DNA of 64,000 nt, from the NCBI RefSeq assembly GCF_001723175.1, contig NC_064653.1:2294001-2358000 (forward strand), written 5' to 3'. This stretch comes from Penicillium oxalicum (taxonomy: Eukaryota > Ascomycota > Eurotiomycetes > Eurotiales > Aspergillaceae). The first letter of the stretch is position 1, and each line of letters opens with the position of its first letter. The position numbers were made by a program, and so were the translations under genes. Positions 11,148 through 24,112 of the stretch are shown here, piece after piece. Below the pieces are notes generated by a model, which made no database searches, was not told the DNA's origin, and saw nothing but the letters and a program-made list of their open reading frames with translations.

Positions 11148-13215
11148 ATTCTGAAAGGGTGATATCAGGGAATGCAGCAGGTTGTGTGGACGGGCGTGAA
11201 AGATACAAATAAGGTGGTACTGCTGTATGTACACATTATCTTACTGCATCAAAAACCCGATACTTCAATATCTCACAGCGACTCGACCAATCTCCACAAA
11301 ACCCCCACAGCATCAAGAAAGCCAATTCGCAAAAGATCAGTTGACATCCCCCAAAAGGCTGTCGCTGCACAGATTCGGTAAACTTCGAGACGTACTAACT
11401 CCAAAGTAAATTTTAGGAACGCCAAATCAATCGAAGTAATTGATATAAAAGGGCCCTTACATCTCTCCACCTGCACCTGTCAACTTCAAAAGACCTCAGC
11501 CAGCAAAATGACGTCCATCAAACACCGGCAACGGACTCGGTACCAGCCAATCATTTTTTTGATCGAAATTTCGCACGGCCTGATTTGAACATCTCACTTG
11601 ATCGGTGGATTTCTGGGGAATGTGACAGGGTGAAAAAAAAAAGTCAGTCATTAAAAAAAAACAAAGTAAAAAGAAAATACCAATATGCCATCATACCAAT
11701 TTTCGATATGAAATGTCCCAAAACTGAACAGGTACTATATCACACTAGAATATTCCGGCTCTCGAACCACGAGCTCTGATTCTCATCCTTTTGACATGGA
11801 TTGCTCTCATGGACTTTCTGAAAATATCATATCAAGTATCTATGTTAAGAGTAGTACTTCAGTTCAACACAATTCCCCTAAAGCTACGATAGGAGCTCCT
11901 ATCGCAGATGCGCGATGATCGACGGATGACGTTGTCCCCTTTTTGAAAAAAGTCTTTGGTCAACAACCTTATGGGGGAGAGGGGCCAATCAGGCCGTGGG
12001 TCAGTGTCGTCGCAATCTTTATCCACAGAGGGGGGTCCTCCTACAAGATATTTACGAACGAGTCATGAAGAGTTGACTCCTCCCCTCTTATCCTCAATGC
12101 TCCATATGTGACAAGGAAGATGGGTCCCACTAGCTCTGCATGTCAAACTCTCTAATGCACGATGGAAATCGGAAAAAGGAGAGAAGAGAATGGAAGAGAA
12201 AAGAAACAAGGCAAGCTAGAATAAGGCTGGGAAGGGGAAGAGGAAGCGGAAGAGGAAAAGAAAATAAGGTCAAGATAGCAAAAAAAAAAAAAACAAGAAA
12301 AAAAAAATGAAATGAAATGATGCGATATGATGACACTGATCATGATCATGATCATCGGGTGGGTCGGCACTGCACGTCAAATGGGATGCGTCCTGACATT
12401 TCCTCCGCATTTTCCTGTGAGTGGACTGGTTTATGATGGCGACGGGACCGTCCCATGACAGTACTTCTTCTACTACCCGTGTGTATGTACTACATCGTCA
12501 TACTCGTGGTGGCGAGCTGGGACCAGTCGTTGACAAAGGCGAGACGTGCCCGGTGCAGTTGGCGCGCCTCAAATTTGAGGAGAAAGGGGCGGCATCGATC
12601 ATGTTGAATATGGGAGCGTCCAAAAGTATTTGTCAATTTGACGGGGGGAGAAAAAAAATAGAACTTGGGCCAATCAAGCATTGGAATGTCCATGTTGCTT
12701 CGGAGTGGAGATACTGAAGATGTAAAATGTACTGCAATCGATAAGCTGACTACTTGAGCCTTCCCCCCCCCCCCCCCCGAGAGCGGTGGCAGGGTTGCGT
12801 CAATCAGGATCTACTGCTATTCTGTGCGTAGATGCACAATACAGTAGTCTTTTGCCGTGGTCTTGTGCTACAAACGCAGACGCTAACTGGGGAAGAAACC
12901 AAGAAAAAGAGGTAAAAGTTGACCAGCAAAAAAAATGTTTGTTTTGCACAATAAACTCCATTTGTAGTGTACACAATTTCCCAATTCCATACCATGCTAT
13001 ATCATCAATCATAAAAGTCGTCAAGGTCATTAGGTAAAATCAAAAGGGGGGAAGAGGAAGAGGTGGGTGTAAAACCAAAAGGGGATGGAAGGCGTGGGTG
13101 GAGAGAAACAGAGGGTGCTGAGGGAGAGGAGAATGCGCTTCACTCATTTCTCCTCAAAAAAAAAATTGGTGGAAGAGACCAAGGAGAGAGAGCATGGTGC
13201 CCTCTATGCCCCAGC
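11148..13215. other. Intergenic region, polypurine tract and C16 run
   Basis: I see no supported gene in about 2 kb. It contains a purine-only-like stretch (about 12160-12310), a short GATCAT tandem repeat (about 12338-12356), a run of 16 C at 12763-12778 and several A runs. The 3' part should hold the 3' untranslated region of the small minus-strand gene that ends at 13216. Confidence 0.6.
12763..12778. repeat. Homopolymer run of 16 C
   Basis: Sixteen consecutive C in non-coding DNA, prone to slippage in replication and in sequencing. Similar runs occur at 15480-15494 and 45387-45402. Confidence 0.95.
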
Positions 13216-13740
13216 TCACGCAGCCATGGCAGAGACGGCGAAGCAACACAGGTTATTTTTCGAGACCGTCTCGACACAGTGGCCGTCGTTGGAGAATAAG
13301 CCATGATCGGGGGGTGATGGAGCCGAGTATGTGTCGAGGACTTTGGTGTCGAGGGGAGACTCGGTCATTTCGACGCGGACGAACCCATTGCGACCTCGCG
13401 GGGGGATTTGGATTTCTGGCAGATCGTCCTCATCCTCCTCATTGTCTTCCTCGTCGGTTTCCTCAAAGTCGAACGAACTGATCCGCGACTTCATGTCGTT
13501 TTCCGTCCAGAGGACGGATCCACAGTGAAGGCGGAAGTGTGCCACACATCGGCGAAGGTTGGGATCGGGGGCAGTGGCCTCTCGAGCAAGCTTCTCCTTG
13601 GAGATGACGGTGAGCTTATAGGGCAATGCAGAACGGTCGGCCATTGGGGGCCAACGCTTGTTGGTATGTTTGGTAAAATTGAGCACAGCGGGGGCGGGCT
13701 TCGGCGCGGCGGGTGTTTGCAGTGTCGGAGAAAAGGACAT
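13216..13740 (-). CDS. Small acidic protein of unknown function (174 aa)
   Basis: I do not recognise this protein. The single-exon frame from the Met at 13740 gives 174 aa. It has an N-terminal Pro/Ala stretch, a central basic segment with a VAHFRLHCGSVLW block followed by an SFDFEE motif, then a strongly acidic run (about residues 92-106, mainly Glu and Asp). The tail is Cys-rich (NNLCCFAVSAMAA). The frame stays open upstream to a Met at 14031, but those 97 codons look like translated leader (Ser/Leu/Pro-rich, low structure), so I prefer 13740. The composition, with ordered Trp/His/Cys blocks separated by an acidic linker, suggests a real gene. It sits alone at the edge of a gene-free region of about 7.7 kb, a layout often seen for genes with long leaders or large control regions. 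Confidence 0.6.
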   Translation of the reverse strand: MSFSPTLQTPAAPKPAPAVLNFTKHTNKRWPPMADRSALPYKLTVISKEKLAREATAPDPNLRRCVAHFRLHCGSVLWTENDMKSRISSFDFEETDEEDNEEDEDDLPEIQIPPRGRNGFVRVEMTESPLDTKVLDTYSAPSPPDHGLFSNDGHCVETVSKNNLCCFAVSAMAA

Positions 13741-16700
13741 TCTCAGTTGGGCGTGTGGTTTCCAAGACGAGATGAGGTCTGGATGAGGGGATGTGGTCTG
13801 AGCGCCGGACGGAATGCAAGTGATCAGGTATGAGGTGAGGAGCAAAAGCCTATTGGTGAGGGAGGGTGGCCCAGGTATAGAGGTGACAACAGGGTTGTGG
13901 AAGACTTCGAGTCGAGTCGTGGAGCGAGATGTGCTGCAGATGTAGCAGAAGCTTAGGTATGCTTGGGGAGGGTATTTGTGGAGTAAGCCAAACGGTCTTT
14001 TTGCAACCGTTGGGAGAATGAATAGTTCCAAGAAGGGGAGGAAAAGGCAGAGTGAGAGGCGCTGCCGCCAGTCTTATACGGGGGGAAGGGGGAAAGTATG
14101 AGAGAAAGAGTAGATCGGCACGATGGGGGATATCGTTGGTTGAAGCAACCGGAGTTCCCCAAGTGTTATTTAGGGAAAGGCGCTAAGTGAGTCTGCGTGG
14201 CCGAGTCTTTTTCCGTGCATGTACCCGGTACCGTTATGAAGGGGGAATGGTCCCATGCGTCTCCTGTACTCAGTACCGGACGACCATTTAGGGGCTGCTC
14301 AGAGTACATGGAAGGATCGAAGCGTCTCCCCGGCACCGATCCACCAGTCGTGGGCTTGACTGCCAGTCCGAGTTGTCTGTGGAGTGGACACCGCGCAGAG
14401 GATCAGAGCACCTCCACTTGGCTGGTGTGACTCCCACTGGTTCTAGACCCGCCCGAGAGGAGAATAGGGAAAAAAAAAAAAGACGTGCACTGCAGTGCGA
14501 CTTGGCCTGGGAATTCGCACGGGTCCGGCACAGTCTGGCCTGTCCTCGGCTTCGACCATTCAAGAGGACCCGTGGACACTGACCCTCTTCGCTTCCACTT
14601 TCAACCAAAAAGGGAGAAGCATGCCACCCTCGCTTCACCTTCTGTATCCGAAGTCAGCTACCAGTGGTCCCGATCATCCCACGACGTTTAATCAGATGAT
14701 CATCTCCTGTTCTCCATGATTCATCATCTTTCCCCGAACCAACTCAAGACCCAAACTCCCCAAGACCCTTGGCGGTATGTACTTCGCTATAGGTTCTGAC
14801 TGGAGAGCTACCCAAATGCAGACATTCTCTCGCCACACGTTCCCAACCACACGCCTCATGTCCATCGAGAAAGCTTATGATGATTGCTGCCAAAGCTAGT
14901 CCAGGTCGACCAACCTAAAGGTGGAGGGGATCAAACGTAAACGAAAAGGGTTCTCGCCCCTCGACACCTCAGCATTCACTGAGTACAGACTTTGCATTCG
15001 TTGCCAAGCCTGAGGATTTTTTTTTCTCGTCTTTTTTCTCTCTTCAACCTCAAGGCTGTTGGTACGGGTCCGGGTAAGTCGGTCGAGAAGAGCGGGTGGA
15101 GACTTTTTTTTTTTTCATGATCAGTTGATTGTTGCAAAATTTAGTTTCCTTCTATGGAGACTTTCCGGCGGAGCTTATTGATCATAATCACTCCTATCGT
15201 CGGCCGATTTCTCATCTTCACATTTCTTATTTGTCGTGTTGTTAAATTGTTTTTTGTTTTTTTTGAATGCAAATATTAGCAAATCCAAAGCCCAGACCCG
15301 CTCGATCGCGCTTTGGACTCCAACGGTGCATTGAGCATTCCAGAGTTTCTATACCGCACATCTCTGGACGTCTACAGGCCAACCCACGCTCTCTCGGCAA
15401 GAGCTCACGATCCCCGCGGATTCCCTGTCTGGGAAATTTGTAAGCCTTCATGTCTTGACCGAATTGGGAGAGCGTAAAGCCCCCCCCCCCCCCCAACACA
15501 CACACACATTGAATAGCTTTCCGCCCTCGATCCTCCAGATTCAAGACAAGGAGAGTGACAGTCTAGTCACTTCTTGGTTCGTCCCTCTGAGGAATCAAAA
15601 TTGAAGGTCCAGGCGTCCAAGGCGTCCAATTCTCCCTTGGTGCGACTTGAAGCCTACGATGAATCTATATGTGGCGTGTGCCCGTTCTCTCCCATCGTTG
15701 ACCTGATCGTGAGTACAGCAAGTCCTACTGTGGTAAGACAATTATGCCCTAGCTGGTCGCAGAGGAGACACCTTACTACTGTAATAGACTGGACAGGCCA
15801 GAAGGCTGGTCCTCGATGCGTTCACCTCTACGTAAATTCGAGTCTCCTCCATGCTCGGGAAACTTTCTTCAATCGGTCCCCACGCCGAAAAGAGAAAGGG
15901 GGGGGTAGTCGTGACGATTCCATCGATCCAAACTACTTTTTCGATGGCAATAATTACAGACTTCCTTTTTACCCCATGTCAGTCAGAGCTAATCATCACG
16001 ACCACACGTTCTCAGCAGGATTGATTGCGCGTAAGTTCCCCAGAAGAGTCGTCACCGAAAACGGCGAGCGTTCACTACACTCCAACGAGGGCCTTTCTGT
16101 AGATCTTCTTGCCACTATCCCGCGCGCCTCCCACTTGGAATTCCCCACTTCGGCCTCTGCCAACTCTCCAGTGCCGAGGGGTGGGCATTTCGGCGCTAAG
16201 AAAGGAACTAGTCGTAGCCACTCGCCCGTAGTCAGGCACAACCTTTGTCTCCGGTCAAAATTGGTGATGTGGCTCCACCGGAATTTCTCCATCCATCGGA
16301 GAGCACGTTGCTTTCGTAATCTGTGATCAAACACGCTAAAAAGTGACAAAGGGAAGGGCTGGAGCCAAGACGACACCCCAGCCGGGATGAAGGGGCGATT
16401 GCTGGACATATGATCAGTACGAGATGACTCTCTCTCTCTCAACGACGATCATCTCTGGGCATTGCTCAGATGAATCTGAATTCTTCATGTCAAGTTGTCC
16501 ACAGCCCGCAATCAGAGACCCCACGACCATGTGCTCCACGTGACGAGGGAAGTCCTGGCGCTGGTTTTCCGAAATTCGTGATTCCTTGGGGCCTGAGGTT
16601 GGTTTTGGCATTTCTATCAAAACGGGACACCAGCTAGTCGTCACAGCAGAGTAGTACTGTTACTACTGTATGTACATGATCAAGAATAGGGTGGTCTAAT

Positions 16701-19700
16701 TGGCTGAGTTGTGTTCAAATCATTAGAATCTTGGCTGCCTCCCTGCAACTCACCATAATAATACTTTGAAAAAGCGCACCACCCACAGTACTGTAGATGG
16801 GTCGCGACCTACCACCTGGGGGGGGTTCTAGAACCTCCAGTCCGTTGATGTTGATTTCGCAGGCCGAATCAAATAGGAGACACACTAGTATGTAACCGAG
16901 AGTATCGACCCTACATCTCCTTGTCCACTTCCGTGCTCCAAAGACCCCTCACTTGAGTAGTCAAACCAAGTCGGTCGGTCACTCTATCTTGTAGACGAAA
17001 AGCACACTCTCTTCCGACCTCCCAGCTTTGAAAACCAGTATTCACTCAACCCATCCGCACTAGTTTGTCACCTTTGTGAAATCAGGTAAGAAAGATCAGA
17101 TAACCTCACACCCGTGCTTGGTCCGCACCAAGCCTATCGCTGCGCAATCAGGCAGGCCTCCGCTTCTGGTGTCGACGATCAGTTCTGTTCTGTCAACAAA
17201 TGACGGAGACGTGAATGCCTCTTCTTGCTTCACTGTTGCGATAAGTGCCCTGCCCTGTATATTGTCTGAAAAGACAGTCCGAGGAGCCTTGCAGCGCAAG
17301 GACCCAGGGAGGGGCGGCTGGAGCCGCCGACTAATCTTTTCAATCTGTTGACCCACATGCTTTGTAGCCGTTCTTGTCCAGGCCTGTTCGCTCTATTATT
17401 TCGAAAGTAACAGATTTTAGTTCGTTTAGCTATCGCCATCGATTCAAGCTGATAAAATGCGGGCCAACTGGGTTAAGTGGTGACAGCATCGACAGCCAAA
17501 GTTGATGGAGATTTTATTTTTCTCATGAAAATGGCAACATCAAGACCAGCATCACGGACAGATGCGAGGGGTAGGCACGAGGTATACCGAAAACAATATC
17601 CACGCTGCCACTTCTACTGCTCTCTCAAGTGCATACCTCTTGCATACAAGGAAACCTATGTGTCCCTCGATGCATGCACCACTGGTGCATGGTAAGGGTA
17701 TACTCGACATGAATTGTTTCCAATCAGCTGAGGTGAGCTCCAGATACCGTCTCCCATCGATAGAATTCGCCAGGATTGTTCTACCGTGCAGGACCCGTGT
17801 GATGAGCTCATACACATGCCGCACGGGCTATGCAGTCACCTTGTCGCCATTCCATTGGCCACGTTGAAATTGTCTTTCGCGGGGACAGGTGGGGGAAAGC
17901 GCTTCATTTTTTTTCTTCCTTGGCCATCTGCACAAAGGACCGGTCTGAGACCGTGTCTTTGGGTTATCTTAGTTGATCTCGATGAAGTACATACATTTGG
18001 GTCCAAGAAAAATGACTAATTTTCATTCATCTCTGTTCCCACTTCCTCTTTATGTGTTCATCAGTCCCTTAGCTGCTGGTCGATCGGACCTTGGTCTGGA
18101 GAGTCTGTGAACTCACGGCCGGTGGTGAAGCCCCTGCTCATTCATTCTCGGCATGTATACGTATCTTGCTAAGGTTGACGCGTGAAGTCCATTCAATTTG
18201 AGTACAGGTACAGGGTCAAATAGAAACGTTCCAGATATTCCTGGCTATCTAAATTTCTTCCAATTTATCGAATGGGTTGAAGTAGCATCCATAAACTGCC
18301 GCCTTCTACGGAAATGATGAGACGCTCTTCCCGAAAGAGAAACCTCCATGCTTCATCGTCCTTCGGCGAGATTTAGTCCGGACGTCTGACAAGAGAGAAC
18401 AAGTCAACGTAGCCAGCCAGGTCGAAATTTGTGCAACAGACCCGTGCATTCCAGCTCGCTGTGTCACTGCCCGAGCGGCGATGAGCTCCTCTCTTGTCTC
18501 CTATCGATCTCGGAGAGTCGCTTCTCGTCTGGACAATCCCTTCTTACTGGTGATTCTTCTCGGAAGATGTTTACTGCTACGACTCTCCTTTCCAGGGGTC
18601 CGTGTCACACCACGATGGACATGAGCACGTTCACCCTCGAATCCGTCCACTCGATCAACAGCAGCACAGGAACGCATCATGTGGTGAGACTGAACAGGCG
18701 CACATTGAGCCTATCAGATTCATTCTACCCACTCGATCCCACACGCCGTGCCGTTGTCGTGCACGGATGGGGCCGCCATCTTTATCGCACAATTTCAGAA
18801 GTCTCCTTTTCGAGAGTCGTTGCGGAAGAGGTTTGCGCACACCTCCCTTTGTTCTATTTTCTGGTATTTGAGTCCGGCCTATCTCTCCTCCAATCTAATG
18901 AGGTGGATTATACTTCAAGGATAATTCCACCCGCTCTTTTGTGTAATCTGCATCCCGGTGCGTACGGACCTATGACTACCTTGAATCTTCATGGTTCTAA
19001 GTTTCCCGGGGTCTGGGTGAAGGAGTCAGCTGCTCTCGGAAAACTGAGCGGGGGGAGGGGACTCGCATGCAGATCACAAGCTGCGCGACTTTATTCGCTC
19101 AACTGGATGACGATGATGTCTGTCCAGACTTGTTTTTTTTTCTCATTTCAGTTGGACAGATGGGATTTTTGTTTATTTTAATATACTTGCCTCTACTTGT
19201 GCAGAGCCTGAAGTTCTGCTGACCAGAATCGATAGTTTTTGGCATACTTCGGGTTCTGAATCCTGTGAAGATTCACCGCGGAGCTGCTGTACTTGCGTTT
19301 CACTTGGGTGAGTTTCCACTTGACTTGAGAGGGATGCATAGCTTTCAGCTGGCATTTCATATTGACTGAGCACTCCTACTCCATCGACCGTTGCGAAACC
19401 GTGTACGTTGCCCTCGCGATTTCATTTTGAGCGAGATGTTTTAGCTTTCCTTAGTAAGGATAGACCCGACTTTGGCATGGAGAAGAACTCCCTCGTCGAA
19501 TTACTTTGGCTCTGTTCTGCACTCCGAGAGAAAAGAGTGATTGCAAAAGATGCGAGTGACATATCATCTCCCTACGAGGTCGATTTTGCCCCTCCGATAC
19601 ATGGCCCTTTTGGTGTGTTTAGAACCGTTTTCAAGGAAAGAGACGACCGCCGCGATTTCAGGTGTGCATCACATCTGAAATAATGGATATTCTGCATATA

Positions 19701-21482
19701 CCTTGAACCATATACCCAGGAATTCTCACCGGATGCAGAGAGTATATTGATCATGCTTTGAAGTCGTGGTAAAATTTGTCTGGTAATTATCGAGTTCTTG
19801 TCGGTACAGCCTTTGATCTTCGCAAATCTCGGGAATAATGTAATGCCACATTTTGAGTTGACATGTACTAATGTCAGTCGCTGACCTAAAATAAGTGCAT
19901 CTATCCTTGAGGTCAACCATGGAATGACGGGACATCTCCAATCACATGAGATCGACCCTCTATCTTCAAGATTCAAGGTTGTCAATCCCTGTGTCATGTC
20001 ATGATTATCAACTCGTGAAGAGTGTCATCAGAGACCAGAAATAGATTTCAGGAGGTGCCGAGGTGGTACTTTCAATACTCTCAATTTCGAATCTCTTATT
20101 TCCATGACTGACGGGTCTCTCATTAGAGAAGTCCTCAAGTTATGGCCATCTATAATACAGGTCAAGCGCTTACATGGCCAGTGCTGCAACAACCTGTGAC
20201 CATGGCCGTATCATCTCGTCCCTGAGGTAGATTGAGAAAAAGGCAGACAATCCGTGCTCACTTGCTGCTCTTCTTGCGGGAGGGATTCGTCACCTCACCT
20301 TCTACTGGTGAAAGGCGCGGACACGCACCGAATCGTGATCAGGCGGCGAGGTTGATAGTCAATTTTCTGCATCTTCTATTTCCATGTAGTCTACTTTACT
20401 TCTATCGGGTTCAGGTAGTCTGTCATAGCACATACAAGTCTTCAGTCGAAACAGAACAGGCGCAAGTCCAGCTTGCCATCGGGGTCGTCTGCTGCCTTGG
20501 TTGACCAGGTACTAGGCAGTAGTAGGTGACTACGAGGTACTGCTGGTAGTCACGTCGAAGAATGCACCCACTCTGCTGCTAGCTTCAGTTCCAGCTATAA
20601 TTCTGCTTGAAAACTAAACACTCGCTTTGGAGTAATCAAAATCAGATCCTGCATCTATGATGATGAGTCGACGAGCGGGTTTTTGAAACGAGAGTTATTT
20701 TTCCCGTGCTTTCTTTTCGCTAAGATGGTTGACAACCTGATTCTCTTGATATATTGACTTCGTCAACCTTCCCCGCGATTGTGTTCATCCCCGTGACTGC
20801 CTCATCACGCGACGCTGCATTCCCAAATCGTACAAGGGGGACATCATCGCCCATTCCCCGTTGGAGCAAACCTCCGTCACCTTTCCACATCTTGGTCGAG
20901 ACTCATGTTGACCCTGCCAGTAATTCGTTGCCTTTGTTGTAATTTCCTCCCTTTTCTTTGACCAAATCTGATTGCAAAAAAGGGCGATTTCGCTGTGTAG
21001 TTGTCGATCACCGTCCTCGGCTCACTCATGCTCCGAGTGCTACATCCGGACAGTTCACGTGTCGACTTTTGAACCCTGAAATTTTGGGCCAAAAAACTCA
21101 CTGGGGACTCTCGGTGCCACCCGATCAGGCACCACCAGGCACTCCAGACGCATCTCAGGCATCAGGTGCACTCGAACTGCCTCACCGCCTCGCCCCTCTT
21201 GCGCTCCGAGCGCATCTCGACGCCCGGAGCTCCATCATCTACGAAACTACGCATATCTAACCAAGCGGCCCACGCAGATTGACCTCGGAAGGTCTCATTA
21301 TCTGTCCGCATGCGAGCAAAGTGAAGTTGTCCGCACCATCGAATCTTTGTCGCCAACCCTTCGCGACTGGACCTCGGACTTGTCCTCACCACTTGCGCGT
21401 TCGCTTGACGCGCTATTTCGCGGCTTCAACGTCGGGTCCCTTGACCATACATGGGCCGGGAACAACTCGTTCCCACGCGACA
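13741..21482. other. Gene-poor region of about 7.7 kb
   Basis: No protein-coding gene could be supported. Open frames of up to 250 codons (15574-16326 and 18429-19181, both +) have no domain-like patterns, codon bias or splice structure and look like chance frames. The region holds a C15 run at 15480-15494 followed by a short AC repeat, many T runs, and scattered GTACTAC/GTAGTAC-like words (about 16650-16675, 20510-20560). It lies upstream of both the small minus-strand gene (13740) and the Rsc7 gene (21483), so it probably contains their promoters and leaders, and may host an unseen non-coding transcript. Confidence 0.5.
15480..15494. repeat. Homopolymer run of 15 C followed by a short AC repeat
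   Basis: Fifteen C and then about six AC units, in non-coding DNA inside the gene-poor region. Confidence 0.95.
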
Positions 21483-24112
21483 ATGAATGCGCAAGGCGAG
21501 GTAGTTGATGGCTCAGGAACCATTGATCCGGCAAATCTGAGTAGCGCTGGTAAGTCTAAAATCTTGCTAGTCAACATTCCTTCCGTCGGTCGCTTCCTTT
21601 TGTGTCCGTCAAAGCCTCTTTTTCCGGGTGTTCTTTGCGGTTGCGCAAAAATGTGTGTACCTGCTGTCATGGCCACAATCGCCCACCACTTGAGGAAGAT
21701 ACATTCTCGACCAGGAGTCAACACCATTCCACGCTTATGACGCCATCTTTGAGCTCTCCTTTTTTTCCCCCTTCTTTCGATATTGGCCCGGGTGCCTCCC
21801 CAGCCACCTTCCTGTAAACTGATAACCCCTCCTAGTTCCTACCATGCCGGCCCCGTCCACTGTTGAGTCAGGTTCCCGTGGTGTTAAGCGTAGCCGCACT
21901 CCAGACTACAATGGGAATGGTCTTGCTGTTGGGGATCAAGAAGATGGTACGTCCGCGACGGCGTGGGAAAAGGTAGACGGGGCAAACAAACCACACCATG
22001 TTTGCTGATTGATCACTCGGATGAATCTCGTCTTCTTTTTCGCTCGCCTACTCGTGCTCCTTTGTTTGAATCACTTTTACCTCCTATCTTGCCCAATCCC
22101 GTTTTCTAATATTCCCCTTTGCTATAATGATAGAGGACCAAGGACGTCGCAAACGAGGCCGGCCCCCCAAAACACCGCGGGCCAGCTCCAACGATCACCA
22201 AGCGACAGCCACCCCTATCCAAACGCCCCAGATGCAGAGTCGACCTCTGCCTTCTTCGAATGCCGGCTCGCCGCCTCTGGCCTCTCCCCCTGACAGACCG
22301 ACGCCGACAAAGACGCTAGTGAAAGCTCTTCCTTCCGTCAGAGACCACACATCAGATCAGTTAAACGCCGCGGGCGACGAGTACATTCCCAAAGAATTTG
22401 ACGAGGCTGGTGAAACAAAGGTAGATGCCGATGGTTACCCTCTCGGTGGACGCGAATACAAATGCCGAACTTTCCGCGTCCCTCACAGAGGCAACAAGCT
22501 GTTCATGTTGGCGACCGAGTGCGCAAGGGTACTGAACTACCGGGACTCGTACCTCCTCTTCAACAAGAATCGTTCTTTGCACAAGATCATCGCCTCTCAG
22601 GTCGAAAAGGACGACTTGATTCAACAGGATATTCTTCCTTATTCATATCGCTCTCGACAGATCGCCATCGTCTCTGCCAGGTCTATGTTTCGTCAGTTCG
22701 GCAGCCGGGTGATTGTCAACGGGAGACGCGTCCGAGATGACTACTGGGAAGGGAAAGCCAGAAAACAAGGGTTCACTGAGGATGACATGGCTGGCGAGAA
22801 ACGTCCAGGGACTGCCAAGGTCCGAGACACGCCGTCGGAGAACCAGAACTCTACCTTGCTACCACTCCTTCATAACGACGTGATATTCAGCAGCGCGATT
22901 CAGCCTTTGCCTCCTGGATTGTCCTTTGATGTGAGCGACGATACCTCGCTTTCTCAGCACCCGTTGATCCATATGACGACGACCGACGATCCCCGCCTGC
23001 GGGATTACAACTCCATGCCACGCTCACGGCAGGAATTAACTGGCCAGCCTTACCAGGACAACACGCGCTCCAGTACAGGTGCTGAAATCATCCACCAGGC
23101 TCAGACGGCTGCCGATTTCAACAAAGCTTTGCACGCACAGAGGAGCTTCCGTCTCAAGGGGCTGGACGAGTTTTACGCAAAGCCGCGTGAGATTCCCGAC
23201 CTCGAGGGGCAGGCTACGATCGCCCTGGATTCTGGCCTCTCCGTGTCACAGCCTGTTCAGCCCGTCCCAATGCCGCCAGCGGGTGTTGTAACTTCCGCGC
23301 ATTCCCAACACATGATCCCTCCTCAACCCATGGTCGCAGGCCAGCAAGCTTTTGCACAACAGCAGCAGCAGCAGCAGCAACAACAGCAGCAGCAGCAACA
23401 GCAACAACAGCAGCAGCAACAGCAACAACAGCACCCGCAGCAGCAGCAACAACAACAACAACACCACCACCCACAGCAGCCGGTCGGGCAATCGCCAGTC
23501 AGAGCGATGCCGGCAGCAATGCAATCAAATATGGTGCACCAGCGTCCAACGCCGCCCATGCCGGCAAACATGCCCCAGGCCCCTTACGCTTATCCTCCTC
23601 AGCAGCCGCCGCAGATGTGGGGTCAGCCACCACCACAACCTCAGCCATCTCCGATGTCCTCTTCAGGGCCGCAGGGGCAGGGTAGCAATATGGCCCAGTA
23701 TGGCCAGCCGATGGCCGCAACTCCACAGCAGGCACCCTCGCCAATGCACCACAGCCAACCACCTCAGCAGTCTCCTCGTCAACATCGTCCATCAATTCCG
23801 CAGATGCCGCAACAGTTCCAGCAGATGCAACAGCATCCCCAAATGCAACAGCAGATGCAGCAGCAGATGCAGTACGCAGCTACTGGCTCACCTGCCGGAT
23901 ACCCTGGCATGTCGCGGGCCATGTACCCTCCGTCTCAGGGGCAAGGTGGACCGCCTTTCATGGCAGGCAATCCACAGCAAGCAGGAATGAATATGGCCAT
24001 GGGGCCTGGTGGCATGCCTGGTTGGCCTGCCGGAGCCGGTTCTCCGATGCAACCCGGTCAGCCCCAGCCGGGTCAGTCCGGTAGCCCATTAGGAGGATGG
24101 TCGGGCTATTAA
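21483..24112 (+). CDS. RSC/SWI-SNF chromatin remodelling subunit Rsc7/Npl6 (Swp82 family)
   Basis: Exons 21483..21549, 21836..21946 and 22134..24112 join in phase to give 718 aa. The first intron is long (286 bp), and exon 2 also contains an in-frame Met (21845), so a shorter start is possible. An AT-hook-like core RGRPPK lies at about residues 67-72. The conserved CRC_subunit domain spans about residues 142-282 and includes DADGYPLGGREYKCRTF and LFNKNRSLHKII. After a disordered stretch comes a Gln tract (about residues 468-503, mixed CAG/CAA, with His and Pro). A Pro/Gln/Met/Gly-rich tail runs to the end. Rsc7 and Swp82 are accessory subunits of the yeast RSC and SWI/SNF complexes, which move nucleosomes; nuclear location and the same role are inferred. 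The yeast proteins lack such a large Gln-rich tail. Confidence 0.93.
23356..23462 (+). repeat. CAG/CAA repeat encoding a polyglutamine tract
   Basis: About 35 nearly continuous Gln codons, mixed CAG and CAA and interrupted once by a Pro codon, lie inside exon 3 of the Rsc7 gene. The codon mixing points to an old, partly stabilised repeat. The minus-strand and shifted frames here (poly-Leu, poly-Cys, poly-Ser) are artefacts. Confidence 0.95.

Noticed and set aside
13741..14031. 97-codon N-terminal extension of the small acidic protein
   Set aside because: Low-complexity Ser/Leu/Pro text consistent with an open leader; the start at 13740 gives a more protein-like product.
15574..16326. 250-codon open frame (+) in the gene-poor region
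   Set aside because: No domain-like pattern, no signal or repeat structure, and composition typical of chance reading of mixed DNA. No splice partners nearby.
18429..19181. 250-codon open frame (+)
   Set aside because: Starts with Cys/Ser/Leu-rich text, has no motif and no conserved-looking blocks; treated as chance.
23214..23571. Antisense and shifted frames of poly-Leu, poly-Cys, poly-Ala and poly-Val
   Set aside because: Shadows of the CAG/CAA repeat in the Rsc7 coding frame.
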